Source of the DNA: Longimicrobiales bacterium
GTDB lineage: Bacteria > Gemmatimonadota > Gemmatimonadetes > Longimicrobiales > Gaopeijiaceae
Direction of reading: 5' to 3'
DNA: 64,000 nt
Assembly: GCA_951828585.1 (NCBI GenBank)
Contig: OX639991.1
Coordinates: 3,380,576 to 3,444,575 of the forward strand
The notes below the pieces were generated by a model, which saw only the letters and a list, made by a program, of their open reading frames with translations, was not told the origin of the DNA and did not search any database. This document shows positions 11,636-21,103 of this stretch, piece after piece. The translations under genes were made by a program, and so were the position numbers. Numbering within the stretch: position 1 is the first letter of the stretch; each line of letters opens with the position of its first letter.

Positions 11636-12793
11636 CTATATCGTATCCGTCGGCGCCGTGCCCGCGCAAACCGGCCTGAGCAGCCCCACATTCGCCGAAA
11701 ACGCCTCCTCCGACCCCGTCAGCAGCCCCGTCCCCACCAGGAACCGCAGGTCGCGCCGCAGCGTCCGCCGCGACAGTCCCCCGTAGCGCTGGGCGGTCTC
11801 GGCGTCGAGAAGCGCCACCTCGTCGATGTCCAACGACCCCTCCACCGGCATCGCCAGCATGAGTTCGGTGCGGCGCTCCAGGACCGAGCGCTTGCGGAGA
11901 TCGAGGTCCGCCAGGCGGGCCCGCGCGAAGTTGCGCCACGCGACGGCGAAGTTGGCCTCGCCCACGGCGCCGTGGAGACGCTCGAGGCCGTCGCGCAGCC
12001 CCTCCACCGCATATGCGATGAACGAGGTCAGCGAGCGGTCGCGCGACGATTGTTCGAGGTGGCGGAAGTACTCGCGCCGGGTCTCGTTGTAGAAGTCGGT
12101 GAGGAGGTGCGAGGCGATTGCGGGGGTGCCGGCGGCGGCGAGGATGTACCCTTCGAGCAGCCTCGCGGTGCGCCCGTTGCCGTCGCCGAAGGGGCGGATC
12201 CAGAGGACGTACACGTGCGTGACCAGGGCGCGGACGACCGCCTGGCCGAGCTCTCCGTCCGGACCCGAGCGGGGGAACTCGCGGTCGAACCACTCGAAGA
12301 CGCCGCCGATCAGTTCGGGGACGTCGTCGGCGCGCGGGGCGGTGTAGCGTCCGGTCTGTGCTCCGGTGCGGAAGTGGCCGGGCTCGGCGTCCAGGCGGTC
12401 GCCCAGATCCGCGCCGATCAGGCCGTGGATGTGCAGTAGGAGGTCGGGGGTGACGGGGGTGGTGGTTCCGGCGGCGAGTTCGTTGAGGAGGGTGCGCGTG
12501 GCGGCCACCACGTTCATGACTTCGGTGGCCTGGGGGTCGCGGCTGGGGGGAAGGCGGCGGCCCGCCATGAGGGCGCCGACTTCGGTTTCGTCCAGGGGGC
12601 CGCCTTCGATGGCGGTGGTGGCCACGGCGGCCTTCGCCAGGGCCGCGTCCAGGAAGCGGCGGTGGTCGTCGGGGTGGACGGGCGTGGTGCGGATCGCCGA
12701 GACCAGGGCGTCGCACTGGCCGAGCTGGAAGCGCGTGCGGGGAGAGATCCCCCAGTGGCGCCTGTATTGTTGCCGGGTCGGCTGAGATTCCAC
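11636..12793 (-). CDS. Fic-family protein with C-terminal winged helix, catalytic His replaced
   Basis: 385 residues from the GTG at 12793; the frame is open further upstream, but that part is Pro/Arg-rich and unlike the family. Residues 59-64 (TTAIEG) fit the inhibitory motif [ST]xxxE[GN] of class II Fic proteins, placed N-terminal to the core. The Fic motif at about 200-211 reads [12 protein letters not shown], whereas the consensus begins HPF. The codon is CGC (His would be CAC), so the general-base histidine for AMP transfer is lost. The rest of the nucleotide-binding loop is intact. The C-terminus ([21 protein letters not shown]) looks like a winged helix. The protein may act as a DNA-binding regulator rather than an AMPylator. 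Confidence 0.88.
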   Translation of the reverse strand: MESQPTRQQYRRHWGISPRTRFQLGQCDALVSAIRTTPVHPDDHRRFLDAALAKAAVATTAIEGGPLDETEVGALMAGRRLPPSRDPQATEVMNVVAATRTLLNELAAGTTTPVTPDLLLHIHGLIGADLGDRLDAEPGHFRTGAQTGRYTAPRADDVPELIGGVFEWFDREFPRSGPDGELGQAVVRALVTHVYVLWIRPFGDGNGRTARLLEGYILAAAGTPAIASHLLTDFYNETRREYFRHLEQSSRDRSLTSFIAYAVEGLRDGLERLHGAVGEANFAVAWRNFARARLADLDLRKRSVLERRTELMLAMPVEGSLDIDEVALLDAETAQRYGGLSRRTLRRDLRFLVGTGLLTGSEEAFSANVGLLRPVCAGTAPTDTI

Positions 12794-12820
12794 GTGTCGC
12801 AGGCCTTGTTGGGGGGTCCG

Positions 12821-12953
12821 TGACAGATTCCGTGACAGATTCAAGGTAGTATCTGTCCGCAGTCTTGTCACCGGGGGGGCTCCGTGTGTTGGGTGGAAGC
12901 CTGTAAACCGCGTCAGTGACAGATTCTGGGGAGTATCTGTCCGGGAATCTGTC
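12821..12953. promoter_or_regulatory. Operator-like array upstream of the Fic gene
   Basis: Two copies of the same inverted repeat, GACAGAT-N10-ATCTGTC, lie at 12834-12857 and 12918-12941, 84 bp apart. An extra half-site GACAGATTC is at 12822-12830 and its complement GAATCTGTC at 12945-12953. The array starts 28 bp upstream of the Fic start codon and lies before icd on the other strand. The symmetry suggests a dimeric regulator, possibly the Fic protein's own winged helix. Confidence 0.55.
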
Positions 12954-13178
12954 GGTGGCGGCCGGCAGGAGGTGGTTGGGGGGCTCTCGTATCGACTGGC
13001 CCGCGAAGACGGGGGGGCGGCCGGCGCCGGCGAGATTGGCGGTTGCGGATGGCGATGTGGCAAGTCGGTGGTTCAGCACATCGGCAGGCACGCGCCCGCC
13101 CCCCTTCTAATACGTCCCGCCACGCGTCAGATTAGCGGGTACCCCTCTGGTTCCCCCCACAAATCCGGAGCCCCGCGC
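12954..13178 (+). other. Rest of the Fic-icd divergent spacer
   Basis: This stretch holds no gene I can support. Open frames through it are upstream extensions of Fic and icd with no homology. The icd promoter is probably here but no clear -35/-10 pair was identified. Confidence 0.4.
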
Positions 13179-14414
13179 GTGTCCGCCTATCAGTACGCCT
13201 CCGTCCCCGCCGACGGCGAGAAGATCACCGGCGATACCGGCCAGCCCGTTGTCCCCGACCGGCCGATCGCCCCCTTCATCGAGGGAGACGGGATCGGTCC
13301 CGACATCTGGGCGGCCACGCGGCACGTGGTGGACGCGGCCGTGGCGAAGTCCTTCAACGGCGCGCGCGGGATCGCATGGATGGAGGTCTACGCGGGGGAG
13401 AAGGCCAGCGAGGTCGTGGGCGAGTGGCTGCCGCGCGAGACTCTCGACGCCCTGACCGAGTTCAAGGTTGCGATCAAGGGGCCGCTGACGACGCCGGTCG
13501 GGGGCGGCATCCGTTCGCTCAACGTGACGCTGCGGCAGGTTCTGGATCTGTATTCGTGCATCCGTCCGGTGCGGTGGATCCCCGGCGTGCCCTCGCCGGT
13601 GAAGGAGCCGCACAAGGTGGACATGGTCGTCTTCCGCGAGAACACCGAAGATGTCTACGCGGGGATCGAATGGGCGTCGGGCACCCCCGAGGCCGAGAAG
13701 GTGCGAGACTTCCTGATGGGCGAGATGGGCGCCTCGATCCGGGAGGCCAGCGGCATCGGGATCAAGCCGATCAGCCCGTTCGGCACGAAGCGCCACGTCG
13801 CGGCCGCCATCCGCCATGCGCTGGCGCGCGGGCGCGATTCGGTGACGCTGATGCACAAGGGCAATATCATGAAGTTCACCGAGGGGTCGTTCCGCGACTG
13901 GGGATATGAGGTCGCGGCCGAGCAGTTCGCCGATTCCACCGTGCCCGAGTCGCGCCTGTGGGAGGGCGAGGAGGCGAACGGCCGCGTGGTGATCAAGGAC
14001 CGGATCGCGGACTCGATGTTCCAGCAGGTGCTGCTGCGTCCCGCCGAGTACTCGGTGGTGGCCACGCCGAATCTGAACGGGGACTACCTCTCGGATGCCT
14101 GCGCGGCCCAGGTCGGCGGACTGGGAATGGCGCCTGGCGCCAATGTGGGCGACTCGGTGGCCCTCTTCGAGGCGACCCACGGAACCGCGCCCAAGTACGC
14201 GGGGCTGAACCGCGTGAACCCCGGGTCGCTGATCCTGTCCGCCGCGATGATGCTCGAGCATCTCGGCTGGGACGAGGCGGCCCGCGCGATCGACCGGGGG
14301 CTGGAGGGGGCGGTGGCGGCGGGACGAGTCACCTACGACCTGGAACGGCAGATGGAGGGCGCCACCCGGGTGTCCACCTTCGAGTTCGCGGAGACGATCG
14401 TCGAGCACATGTAG
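13179..14414 (+). CDS. icd: NADP-dependent isocitrate dehydrogenase
   Basis: The enzyme oxidises isocitrate to 2-oxoglutarate with NADP+. This 411-residue protein aligns end to end with the E. coli type: [43 protein letters not shown] (substrate serine in RSLN), [44 protein letters not shown] and [17 protein letters not shown]. The Lys-Tyr of APKYAG and the Tyr...Arg of VTYDLER are the NADP-specificity residues. The start is GTG 13179, where similarity begins; the frame is open further upstream. Confidence 0.96.
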   Translation: MSAYQYASVPADGEKITGDTGQPVVPDRPIAPFIEGDGIGPDIWAATRHVVDAAVAKSFNGARGIAWMEVYAGEKASEVVGEWLPRETLDALTEFKVAIKGPLTTPVGGGIRSLNVTLRQVLDLYSCIRPVRWIPGVPSPVKEPHKVDMVVFRENTEDVYAGIEWASGTPEAEKVRDFLMGEMGASIREASGIGIKPISPFGTKRHVAAAIRHALARGRDSVTLMHKGNIMKFTEGSFRDWGYEVAAEQFADSTVPESRLWEGEEANGRVVIKDRIADSMFQQVLLRPAEYSVVATPNLNGDYLSDACAAQVGGLGMAPGANVGDSVALFEATHGTAPKYAGLNRVNPGSLILSAAMMLEHLGWDEAARAIDRGLEGAVAAGRVTYDLERQMEGATRVSTFEFAETIVEHM

Positions 14415-14453
14415 CGGTCCGTGGATAGGGCCCGCCCGCAAAGCGTGAGGAAG

Positions 14454-16034
14454 ATGCGACTGGAAGTCAGCACGACAGCGCCGGAGGAGGTCGCGACGCC
14501 CCTGATGGTGGTGGGGGTGGCGTCGAACCGGGCGTTCGAGGAGCTGGACGGACTGGACCATGCGGTGGGAGGCGTGTTGTCGCGGGCTGCTGCGGTGGGG
14601 GACTTCCGGGGGCGCAAGAGTGACAGGGTGATGGGGTACGGGGTGGCGGGCGGTGACGGGCCGCAGCGGGTGGTGTTTCTGGGCGTGGGGGCTTCGGAGT
14701 CGGCCTCCGCAGAGGATCTTCGCAGGGTGGGGGGCAGGGCGGTGCGGGCTGCGGAGCGCCACCGGGTGGAGTCGCTGGCGCTCTATCTGGGGCATCTGGG
14801 CGGAAACGTCGAGGAACGGTGGGTGCAGGCTGCCGCCGAGGGACTGGTGCTGGCGTCCTGGCGGTTCGAGGAGCCCGGGGGTGGCCCCGCCGACGATGTC
14901 GGCGCGGGGGGGCGGCGCGTTCAGAGGGAGTCGGGGACCCTGGTCGGTGAATCGGCGACCGCGATTGGCGAGTCCGCGGGCGATCAGCGGAAGGTTCAGG
15001 TAGCGTCGGCGACTCTGGTCGGCGCGTCCGCGCGGGAGTGGGAAGAGCCGGTTTGCATCGGGCACGCTTTCGCCGAGGGCGAGAACCTTGCCCGCACGCT
15101 GCAGGCCAGGCCCGGCAATGTGGCGACGCCCTCGCACCTGGCCGCAGAGGCGGCGCGGATCGCCGAAGAGGCGGAACTCGAGTGCGAGATCCTCGGCCCC
15201 GCCGAGATGGAGGCCGAGGGAATGGACGCGCTGCTCTCGGTGGCGCGGGGATCGCAGGAAGAGCCGCGGCTGATCGTGCTGCGCCACCATGGCGGCGAGG
15301 ACGGGGCCGCGCCGCTGGTGCTGGTGGGCAAGGGGCTCACCTTCGACGCCGGTGGGATCTCGCTCAAGCCCGCGCGGGGGATGGAGAAGATGAAGTACGA
15401 CATGTCCGGGGGCGCCGCCGTCCTGGGGGCCATGCTGGCGATCGGGCGCCTGGGGGTGCCCGTGAACGTCACGGGGGTCGTGCCCAGCTCCGAGAACCTG
15501 CCGAGCGGGACGGCGACGAAGCCGGGTGACGTGATCTCCAGCCGGGCCGGCACGTCGATCGAGGTGATCAACACCGACGCCGAGGGCCGCCTGATCCTGG
15601 CCGACGCGCTGCACTACGCGTCGGAGTGGGGTCCCGCCGCGATCGTCGACTGCGCCACCCTTACCGGCGCCTGCGTCGTCGCGCTGGGACGCCACCGCTC
15701 GGCGCTGCTGGGCAACGACGAGGAACTGCTGGGCGAGCTGCGTGCGGCGGGCGACCACGCCGGCGAACCCTGCTGGCCGCTCCCGCTCGACGCCGAGTAC
15801 CGCAGACAACTCAGGAGCGACTTCGCCGATCTCAAGAACGTCGGCGGGCGACCGGCCGGCACGATCACGGCCGCCTGCTTCCTCTCGGAATTCGTCGAAG
15901 GCGCACCGTGGGCCCACCTGGACATCGCCGGAACCGCGTACGGCAAGACGCGGAAACCGTACCTGCGAGACGGGCCGGCGGGGATCCCCTGCCGGCTGCT
16001 GCTCGAGTGGGTGCGTGCGAGAGCGGGCGTCTGA
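14454..16034 (+). CDS. pepA: Leucyl aminopeptidase (cytosol aminopeptidase, M17)
   Basis: A two-zinc aminopeptidase of 526 residues that removes N-terminal residues from peptides. The M17 catalytic domain shows VGKGLTFDAGGISLKP, MKYDMSGGAAV, INTDAEGRLILADAL (family signature NTDAEGRL) and DIAGTAYG. The N-terminal domain is divergent, and at about 165-195 has a linker with repeated TLVGxSA units (TLVGESAT, TLVGASAR). ATG 14454 follows GAGGAAG; a GTG at 14421 is also in frame. It lies 40 bp after icd and two bases before the outer-membrane protein gene, so coexpression is likely. Confidence 0.93.
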   Translation: MRLEVSTTAPEEVATPLMVVGVASNRAFEELDGLDHAVGGVLSRAAAVGDFRGRKSDRVMGYGVAGGDGPQRVVFLGVGASESASAEDLRRVGGRAVRAAERHRVESLALYLGHLGGNVEERWVQAAAEGLVLASWRFEEPGGGPADDVGAGGRRVQRESGTLVGESATAIGESAGDQRKVQVASATLVGASAREWEEPVCIGHAFAEGENLARTLQARPGNVATPSHLAAEAARIAEEAELECEILGPAEMEAEGMDALLSVARGSQEEPRLIVLRHHGGEDGAAPLVLVGKGLTFDAGGISLKPARGMEKMKYDMSGGAAVLGAMLAIGRLGVPVNVTGVVPSSENLPSGTATKPGDVISSRAGTSIEVINTDAEGRLILADALHYASEWGPAAIVDCATLTGACVVALGRHRSALLGNDEELLGELRAAGDHAGEPCWPLPLDAEYRRQLRSDFADLKNVGGRPAGTITAACFLSEFVEGAPWAHLDIAGTAYGKTRKPYLRDGPAGIPCRLLLEWVRARAGV

Positions 16035-16036
16035 GC

Positions 16037-17992
16037 GTGCGGGTCGCCGGGGTCGTGAGGTGGCGGCCGCATGGCTGCCTTTCCGGGCTGCTCGCGGCCA
16101 CGGCCCTCGTGGTGCTGCTCCCTCTCCAGGCGACCGCCCAGGACCCACCGGACAGCCTGCAGGAGGTTCCGGACTCCCTTCAGGACTCGACGATGGTCGG
16201 GGACAGCCTCCCGGCGGATTCAGTTTCCGCCGACAGCGTCGCAGCGGATAGCGTGCCTCCCCCACCGATGTTCCCCACCCTCCCCGACCCCGCGCCCGCC
16301 CTTGAAGTCAATGCAGTCCGCGAGTGGGACCGCACCGGGTTGATGGCGGCACGCGGACAGAACCTGTGGGAACTACTGGCGGATATTCCCGGCCTGCTCG
16401 GCATTCGGAGCGGGGACTTCGGGTCGGCGGCCACGGTCTTTCCGACCGGCTACTCGGGGGGAGGTCTGCGCCTGTATTACGACGGCATCGAGCATCTCCC
16501 GCTGGAGGGGTCGGTGCCGGATCTGACGCGCATCCCCCTCTCGGGGCTGGAGCGGGTGCGCGTGATCCAGCGCCCTGGAGGCGTCGAAGTGCGTCTCTTC
16601 CGTCTGGCGCACGCCGACAAGCGCCCCTCGTCGCTGGTCGAGGCGGGCACCGGCGACCAGAACACCAACATGCTGCGGGGGACCGTCTCCCTGCCCAGGA
16701 TGTTCGGGGGAAAGGGGGCGCTGGCAATCGAACGGCTGGACACCAGGGGACGCGACAACCCCGGCGCGGTCACGGGCGGATGGTTCCGCTACAGCCTCCA
16801 CAGGGGCGACCGCGCGGGGGTCCGCTACGAGATAAGGCGGATGGGGACGGAGCGGACCGTGATCAACGATGCGCCCGCGTCGGTGAGCAGAACGGACTGG
16901 AGCCTGCAGGGAAGATGGGGGCCGGCCGAGGGTCTGCTTGCCGAAGGCTGGGCAGCCGGCGCGTCGGTGTCGACCGGGGACACGACTCAGGTCTTCCCCT
17001 TTTCGGCCGAGTCGCGCAGACAGTACGGGGTGGGCCTTTCGGGCAGCCGGGGCCCGGTATGGGGGCGTGCGACGGCGCGCTTCAACCGCGGGGACGGCGT
17101 CGCGGACCGTGAGCTCGCGGCCGAGTTTTCGGCCCTTGCCGGCCGGTGGGGCGGCGTGAGCGGGCGCACCTGGAAGGAGACCTGGGATGAACAGGAGGGC
17201 TCGGGGTACGACATCCGGGTCTGGGCCACGCCGGTCCCCTACGCGGCCTTCTTCGCGGAGCGCGGAAACGGCAGCCGCTCGGTGCCCTACCTGAATCCGC
17301 TGCCGCCCGAGGAGCCCGCCGACACGACCGATACCATGGAGGATCCGGACACCATGGAGGTGGACCCGGGACCCACCAGCCGCTTCACCACCCGCGCCGG
17401 CACTCGTCTCGGGGCACGCGCGAGCTGGCGGCTGCACGAGGTTTCGGTGGCACGGCTCGCGGTCGAGGCGGACTCGGTGTGGCCGACGCAGCTCCTCTTC
17501 GACCGGGGCGGCGTCGTGCTTCCCCAGCCCCTCAGACAGGGATGGGAGGTGACCGGGAGGATCCCGATTCGCCCGCAGGGGCTCTTTCTGACGGCCGAGG
17601 TGCAGCTCTGGGAGGAAGCCGACTCGGCGACGCTCTACTTCCCGGATCACACCTATCGCGCCAGCTTCTCCTTCCACAGGGTCTTCCGCGCCACCGGGAA
17701 CTTCGAGATGTGGGCGGATCTCGGGGTGCACGGACGCTCCGAAATGTACGTGCCGCAGCCGGACGAGGCCGCGATGGTGCCGGTGGAAGACGACGAGGAG
17801 GAGATACGGGTGCCGTCGACGGTGCCGTTCTATCAGAACTGGTACTTCCGCCTGCAGTTGCGCTTCCTGACCCTCAACATCTTCGCCACGGTCGAGAACG
17901 TGTCGTTCAGAGACAACAACCAGGACGTGCCGGGGGTGCTGTTGCCCGTCACCCGGGGCGTGTACGGGGTCCGGTGGACATTCTGGAACTGA
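16037..17992 (+). CDS. Outer-membrane beta-barrel protein with plug domain
   Basis: A 651-residue exported protein. The signal peptide (about 1-33) ends LQATAQD. A Ser/Asp/Pro-rich spacer contains repeated DS units (PADSVSADSVAADSV). Then comes a plug-like domain (NLWELLADIPGLLGIRSGD, LRLYYDGIEHLP, GLERVRVIQRPGGVEVRLF). The remainder alternates amphipathic strands and ends VYGVRWTFWN, an aromatic terminus typical of outer-membrane barrels. It is shorter than usual TonB-dependent receptors and has no obvious TonB box. GTG 16037 starts two bases after the pepA stop. It may pass peptides or their products; the substrate is unknown. Confidence 0.75.
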   Translation: MRVAGVVRWRPHGCLSGLLAATALVVLLPLQATAQDPPDSLQEVPDSLQDSTMVGDSLPADSVSADSVAADSVPPPPMFPTLPDPAPALEVNAVREWDRTGLMAARGQNLWELLADIPGLLGIRSGDFGSAATVFPTGYSGGGLRLYYDGIEHLPLEGSVPDLTRIPLSGLERVRVIQRPGGVEVRLFRLAHADKRPSSLVEAGTGDQNTNMLRGTVSLPRMFGGKGALAIERLDTRGRDNPGAVTGGWFRYSLHRGDRAGVRYEIRRMGTERTVINDAPASVSRTDWSLQGRWGPAEGLLAEGWAAGASVSTGDTTQVFPFSAESRRQYGVGLSGSRGPVWGRATARFNRGDGVADRELAAEFSALAGRWGGVSGRTWKETWDEQEGSGYDIRVWATPVPYAAFFAERGNGSRSVPYLNPLPPEEPADTTDTMEDPDTMEVDPGPTSRFTTRAGTRLGARASWRLHEVSVARLAVEADSVWPTQLLFDRGGVVLPQPLRQGWEVTGRIPIRPQGLFLTAEVQLWEEADSATLYFPDHTYRASFSFHRVFRATGNFEMWADLGVHGRSEMYVPQPDEAAMVPVEDDEEEIRVPSTVPFYQNWYFRLQLRFLTLNIFATVENVSFRDNNQDVPGVLLPVTRGVYGVRWTFWN

Positions 17993-18038
17993 CGGCGGCG
18001 TGGGCGCGGCGGGGTCCCACCGGCGGGCGGGAGCCGAC

Positions 18039-18929
18039 ATGATTCGCAGCATGACGGGATACGGGGCCGGCGAGAGCGAGCTGCCGGACGGCCGGGTCCT
18101 GAGGGCCGAGGTGCGGACCGTCAACCACAGGCACCTGAGCACCAGCGTGCGGTTGCCGCGGGGCTGGGAGGGGCTGGAGCGGGGCGTGTTGGAGCGGGTC
18201 CGCGCGGCGTTGTCGCGGGGCAGCGTGTCGCTCGCCGTGCGGTGCGAGAGCCCTGGCCGCGATGAGGACGGCGTGCCGGCGCTGGATCTGGAGCGCGCGC
18301 GCAAGTACGTGGACCTGCTGTACGAGGCCGGGTTGGAGTTGAGTCTGGAGGGGCATCTAGACATCGAGGCGCTGACGCGCTTGCCGGGCGTGCTGCGCAT
18401 GGAAGGTCCGCCGGCCGCGGAGCCCGACGAGGAGGCGCTGGGGGTGTGCGTGGAGGGCGCCCTCCGCGAGGTGGTCGCGATGCGCGAGGCGGAGGGGCGG
18501 CGGCTCGAGGTGGAGTTGCGGGCCGGTCTCGGGCGGATTCTGGCGGAGGTGGAGGTGATCGAGGGGGCCGCGCCCGCGCGGCTGCTTCGGGAACGGGGCC
18601 GGTTGCGCGAGCGGGTGGCGACGCTCTCCGAGGGGGTCGAGGTGGATGAGGACCGCTTGGCGCGGGAGATCGCCTACCTGGCCGAACGGTGGGACATCGC
18701 GGAGGAGATCGTGCGGCTACGGTCGCACGTGACGCTCTTCGAGGAGGGGTTGGGGGGCGGGGGGGCCGGGGGCAAGGCCGGGAAGCGGCTCGGGTTCGTC
18801 GTCCAGGAGATGCACCGGGAGGCGAATACCGTGGGCTCGAAGGCCAACGACGCCGCGATCTCGGCGTCCGCGATCGGGATCAAGGAGGAGCTGGAACGGA
18901 TCAGGGAGCAGCTGGAGAACGTCGAGTGA
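18039..18929 (+). CDS. yicC: YicC-family endoribonuclease
   Basis: A 296-residue protein with the family start MIRSMTGYGAGE, the VRTVNHRHLSTSVRLP block and the C-terminal DUF1732 region (RLGFVVQEMHREANTVGSKAND). YicC-type proteins are RNA endonucleases linked to small-RNA decay. The start at ATG 18039 matches the invariant MIRSMTG start. The stop overlaps gmk by GTGA. The order yicC-gmk-rpoZ-coaBC is a widely conserved operon. Confidence 0.93.
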   Translation: MIRSMTGYGAGESELPDGRVLRAEVRTVNHRHLSTSVRLPRGWEGLERGVLERVRAALSRGSVSLAVRCESPGRDEDGVPALDLERARKYVDLLYEAGLELSLEGHLDIEALTRLPGVLRMEGPPAAEPDEEALGVCVEGALREVVAMREAEGRRLEVELRAGLGRILAEVEVIEGAAPARLLRERGRLRERVATLSEGVEVDEDRLAREIAYLAERWDIAEEIVRLRSHVTLFEEGLGGGGAGGKAGKRLGFVVQEMHREANTVGSKANDAAISASAIGIKEELERIREQLENVE

Positions 18930-19594
18930 ACGCGCCGCGCCGGCCGCTGGTCCTGGTGGGGCCGTCGGGGGTGGGGAAGACCACGATCGCGGACCGCCTG
19001 GTGCGGATGCGTCCGGACCTCTTCGCGCTCTCCGTGTCCGCGACCACGCGCCGGCCAAGGGCGGGTGAGCGGCGCGGTCACGAATATGTCTTCGTGTCGC
19101 GCCCCGTCTTCGAGCAGATGATTGCCGACGGGCGGCTGGCCGAATGGGCCGAGGTCCACGGAGAGTATTACGGGACGCCGGCCGGGAACCTGGAGGGCCT
19201 GTCCGAAGACGGACCGGTCCCGGTGCTGGACATCGACGTGCAGGGTGCCGGGCAGATCATGAAGCGCGGGACAGGTGCCTTCGTTATCTTCATTCTCCCT
19301 CCCGGCCCGGCGGAGTGGATCGATCGCCTGGCCGGACGGGGTACGGAGTCGCCGCGGGCGATCGCGCGCCGCCTCGATACGGCGCTCGACGAGCTGCGCA
19401 CGGCTCCGTCATTCGAACATTTTGTCGTGAACACGGATCTGGACCGGACGGTACGCCGGGTTCTGGCCGCTGCGGCGGGACAGCCGGAGTGCCTCAAGGG
19501 GGCGCCGGAGGTTGCCGCGCTGTGCAGCGGGCTGGAGGCCCGAGCGCGGTCGGTGATCCGGCGCCTCAAGGGCGCCCGCAAGGAGAAAACATGA
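18926..19594 (+). CDS. gmk: Guanylate kinase
   Basis: It phosphorylates GMP to GDP with ATP. The 222-residue protein has the P-loop GPSGVGKTT near residue 11, SVSATTRRPRAGE (GMP-binding), FAEW-type segment AEWAEVHGEYYGTP and the LDIDVQGAGQI block. The lid arginines appear near RGTESPRAIARRL. It starts with GTG overlapping the yicC stop codon. About 30 residues beyond the usual end are Arg/Ala-rich. Translational coupling within the yicC-rpoZ operon is likely. Confidence 0.95.
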   Translation: MNAPRRPLVLVGPSGVGKTTIADRLVRMRPDLFALSVSATTRRPRAGERRGHEYVFVSRPVFEQMIADGRLAEWAEVHGEYYGTPAGNLEGLSEDGPVPVLDIDVQGAGQIMKRGTGAFVIFILPPGPAEWIDRLAGRGTESPRAIARRLDTALDELRTAPSFEHFVVNTDLDRTVRRVLAAAAGQPECLKGAPEVAALCSGLEARARSVIRRLKGARKEKT

Positions 19595-19806
19595 GGGTCT
19601 TCACACCCGGCGAGATCGCCGAGCACAACGAGAGCAAGTACCAGGGGGTGCTGGTGGCCGCCAAGTATGCGCGGGAGCTCAACGTGCTCCCCCACGACAC
19701 CCAGCTGGCGGACCAGAAGAAGCTCTCGACCCGCGCCCTGGAGGCGATCACCTCGGGGCAGGTCGACTACCGCCTGGTGAAGCGGCGCCGGCCGGAGGTG
19801 GAATAG
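19591..19806 (+). CDS. rpoZ: RNA polymerase omega subunit
   Basis: A 71-residue protein starting at an ATG that overlaps the gmk stop (ATGA). It has the omega pattern SKYQGVLVAAKYARELN, followed by KKLSTRALEAITSGQVDYRL. Omega helps fold and assemble the beta-prime subunit of RNA polymerase. Size and position directly after gmk support the call. Confidence 0.88.
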   Translation: MRVFTPGEIAEHNESKYQGVLVAAKYARELNVLPHDTQLADQKKLSTRALEAITSGQVDYRLVKRRRPEVE

Positions 19807-19812
19807 CCGGCC

Positions 19813-21075
19813 ATGTCGTCGGGCGGCCCCGTGCGTGACGCCCGGGAGCCGTGCGCCCCCTGGAAGGGCGGCCGCGTCGTACTGGGCGTCTGCGGTGGGA
19901 TCGCGGCGTACAAGTCGGTCCAACTCGCCCGCGATCTCACGCTCCTCGGCGCCACGGTCGATGTCGTGCTTACCGGGGCGGCCCGGAACTTCGTCGCGCC
20001 ACTGTCCTTTGAAGGGGTCACCGGACGAGGAGCCTTGACCGAACTTTTTTCGGTCGAGGGAGCCGCGCTGCACGTCAGTCTGGGCAGGGAGGCGGACTGT
20101 GTCTGCATCGCGCCCGCCACCGCCGACTTCATCGCAAGAGCCGCCTCCGGGCGTGCCAGCGATCTTCTCACAACGGCGGTCGTCGCGAGCGGGGCCCCGG
20201 TGGTGGTGGCGCCCGCCATGAACGATGCGATGTTCGCGCATCCGCGTACGCAGGCGAACCTGGCCCGCCTCGATGCCGCGCCGCGTTACCACCGGGTGGG
20301 GCCCGCCACGGGATATCTGGCGGCGGGCGAGGGAAGCGGGCCGGGCCGGATGACCGAACCTTGCGAGATCGTCGACGCGGTGGGCAGGGTGCTGGGGGGT
20401 GGGGGCGAGTTGTCGGGCGCCAGGGTAGTGGTGACCGGTGGCCCGACACGGGAGCCGATCGATGCCGTGCGCTATCTGGGCAACCGTTCTTCCGGGAAGA
20501 TAGGGGTGGCGCTGGCCCGCGCGGCCTGGCTCCGCGGTGCTGACGTCACGCTGGTCACCGGGCCGACCACGGTTCCTGCACCGGACGGTGTGGAGGTCGT
20601 GCGCGTCGAGACCGCCTGCCAGATGCGGGATGCGGTCCTTGCGGTGGCCCGAGAGGCCGACGCGGCCGTCTTTGCGGCGGCGGTTTCCGACTATCGTCCC
20701 CGCGAGGTGAAGTCCGGCAAGATCAAGCGCAGGGAGGCCGGGAACTCGCTGACGGTGGGGCTTACGGCCAACCCGGACATCGCGGCCGGGGCGGTCGCGC
20801 GGATGAAGGCGGGAAGCGTGTCGGTGGGATTTGCGCTCGAGACTTCCGACCTCGTGGCCCGCGCGGAGGCGAAGCTGGCCGCGAAGGGACTCGATTGGAT
20901 CGTGGGGAACCGGGCGGGGGAAGACGGCGCCGGATTCGAGACCGACACCAACCGCGTGACCATTCTGGGGCGTGGTGTGGCGCCGCGGGAGCTGCCGTTG
21001 ATGAGCAAGTTCGGTGTCGCGTGGAAGATCATGGACATCATCGAGGAGCGGCTGGGGGAGGGGGTGGAGGGGTGA
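19813..21075 (+). CDS. coaBC: Bifunctional phosphopantothenoylcysteine synthetase/decarboxylase
   Basis: It carries out two steps of coenzyme A synthesis. The CoaC flavoprotein half (about 20-200) has GVCGGIAAYKSVQLAR, the active-site histidine in ALHVSLGREAD, APATADFIAR and APAMNDAMF. The CoaB half (about 205-420) has VVVTGGPTREPIDAVRYLGN followed by RSSGKIG, AAVSDYRP and the substrate-binding KIKR. Length is usual at 420 residues. It lies 6 bp after rpoZ. Confidence 0.95.
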   Translation: MSSGGPVRDAREPCAPWKGGRVVLGVCGGIAAYKSVQLARDLTLLGATVDVVLTGAARNFVAPLSFEGVTGRGALTELFSVEGAALHVSLGREADCVCIAPATADFIARAASGRASDLLTTAVVASGAPVVVAPAMNDAMFAHPRTQANLARLDAAPRYHRVGPATGYLAAGEGSGPGRMTEPCEIVDAVGRVLGGGGELSGARVVVTGGPTREPIDAVRYLGNRSSGKIGVALARAAWLRGADVTLVTGPTTVPAPDGVEVVRVETACQMRDAVLAVAREADAAVFAAAVSDYRPREVKSGKIKRREAGNSLTVGLTANPDIAAGAVARMKAGSVSVGFALETSDLVARAEAKLAAKGLDWIVGNRAGEDGAGFETDTNRVTILGRGVAPRELPLMSKFGVAWKIMDIIEERLGEGVEG

Positions 21076-21103
21076 CCGTATTCGAGCTGCCAGGGTATCC
21101 GGA

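Noticed and set aside
13107-16265. A 1,052-codon open frame on the minus strand
   Set aside because: It runs antisense to icd and pepA; the product is low-complexity His/Arg/Pro-rich, typical of a GC-rich shadow frame.
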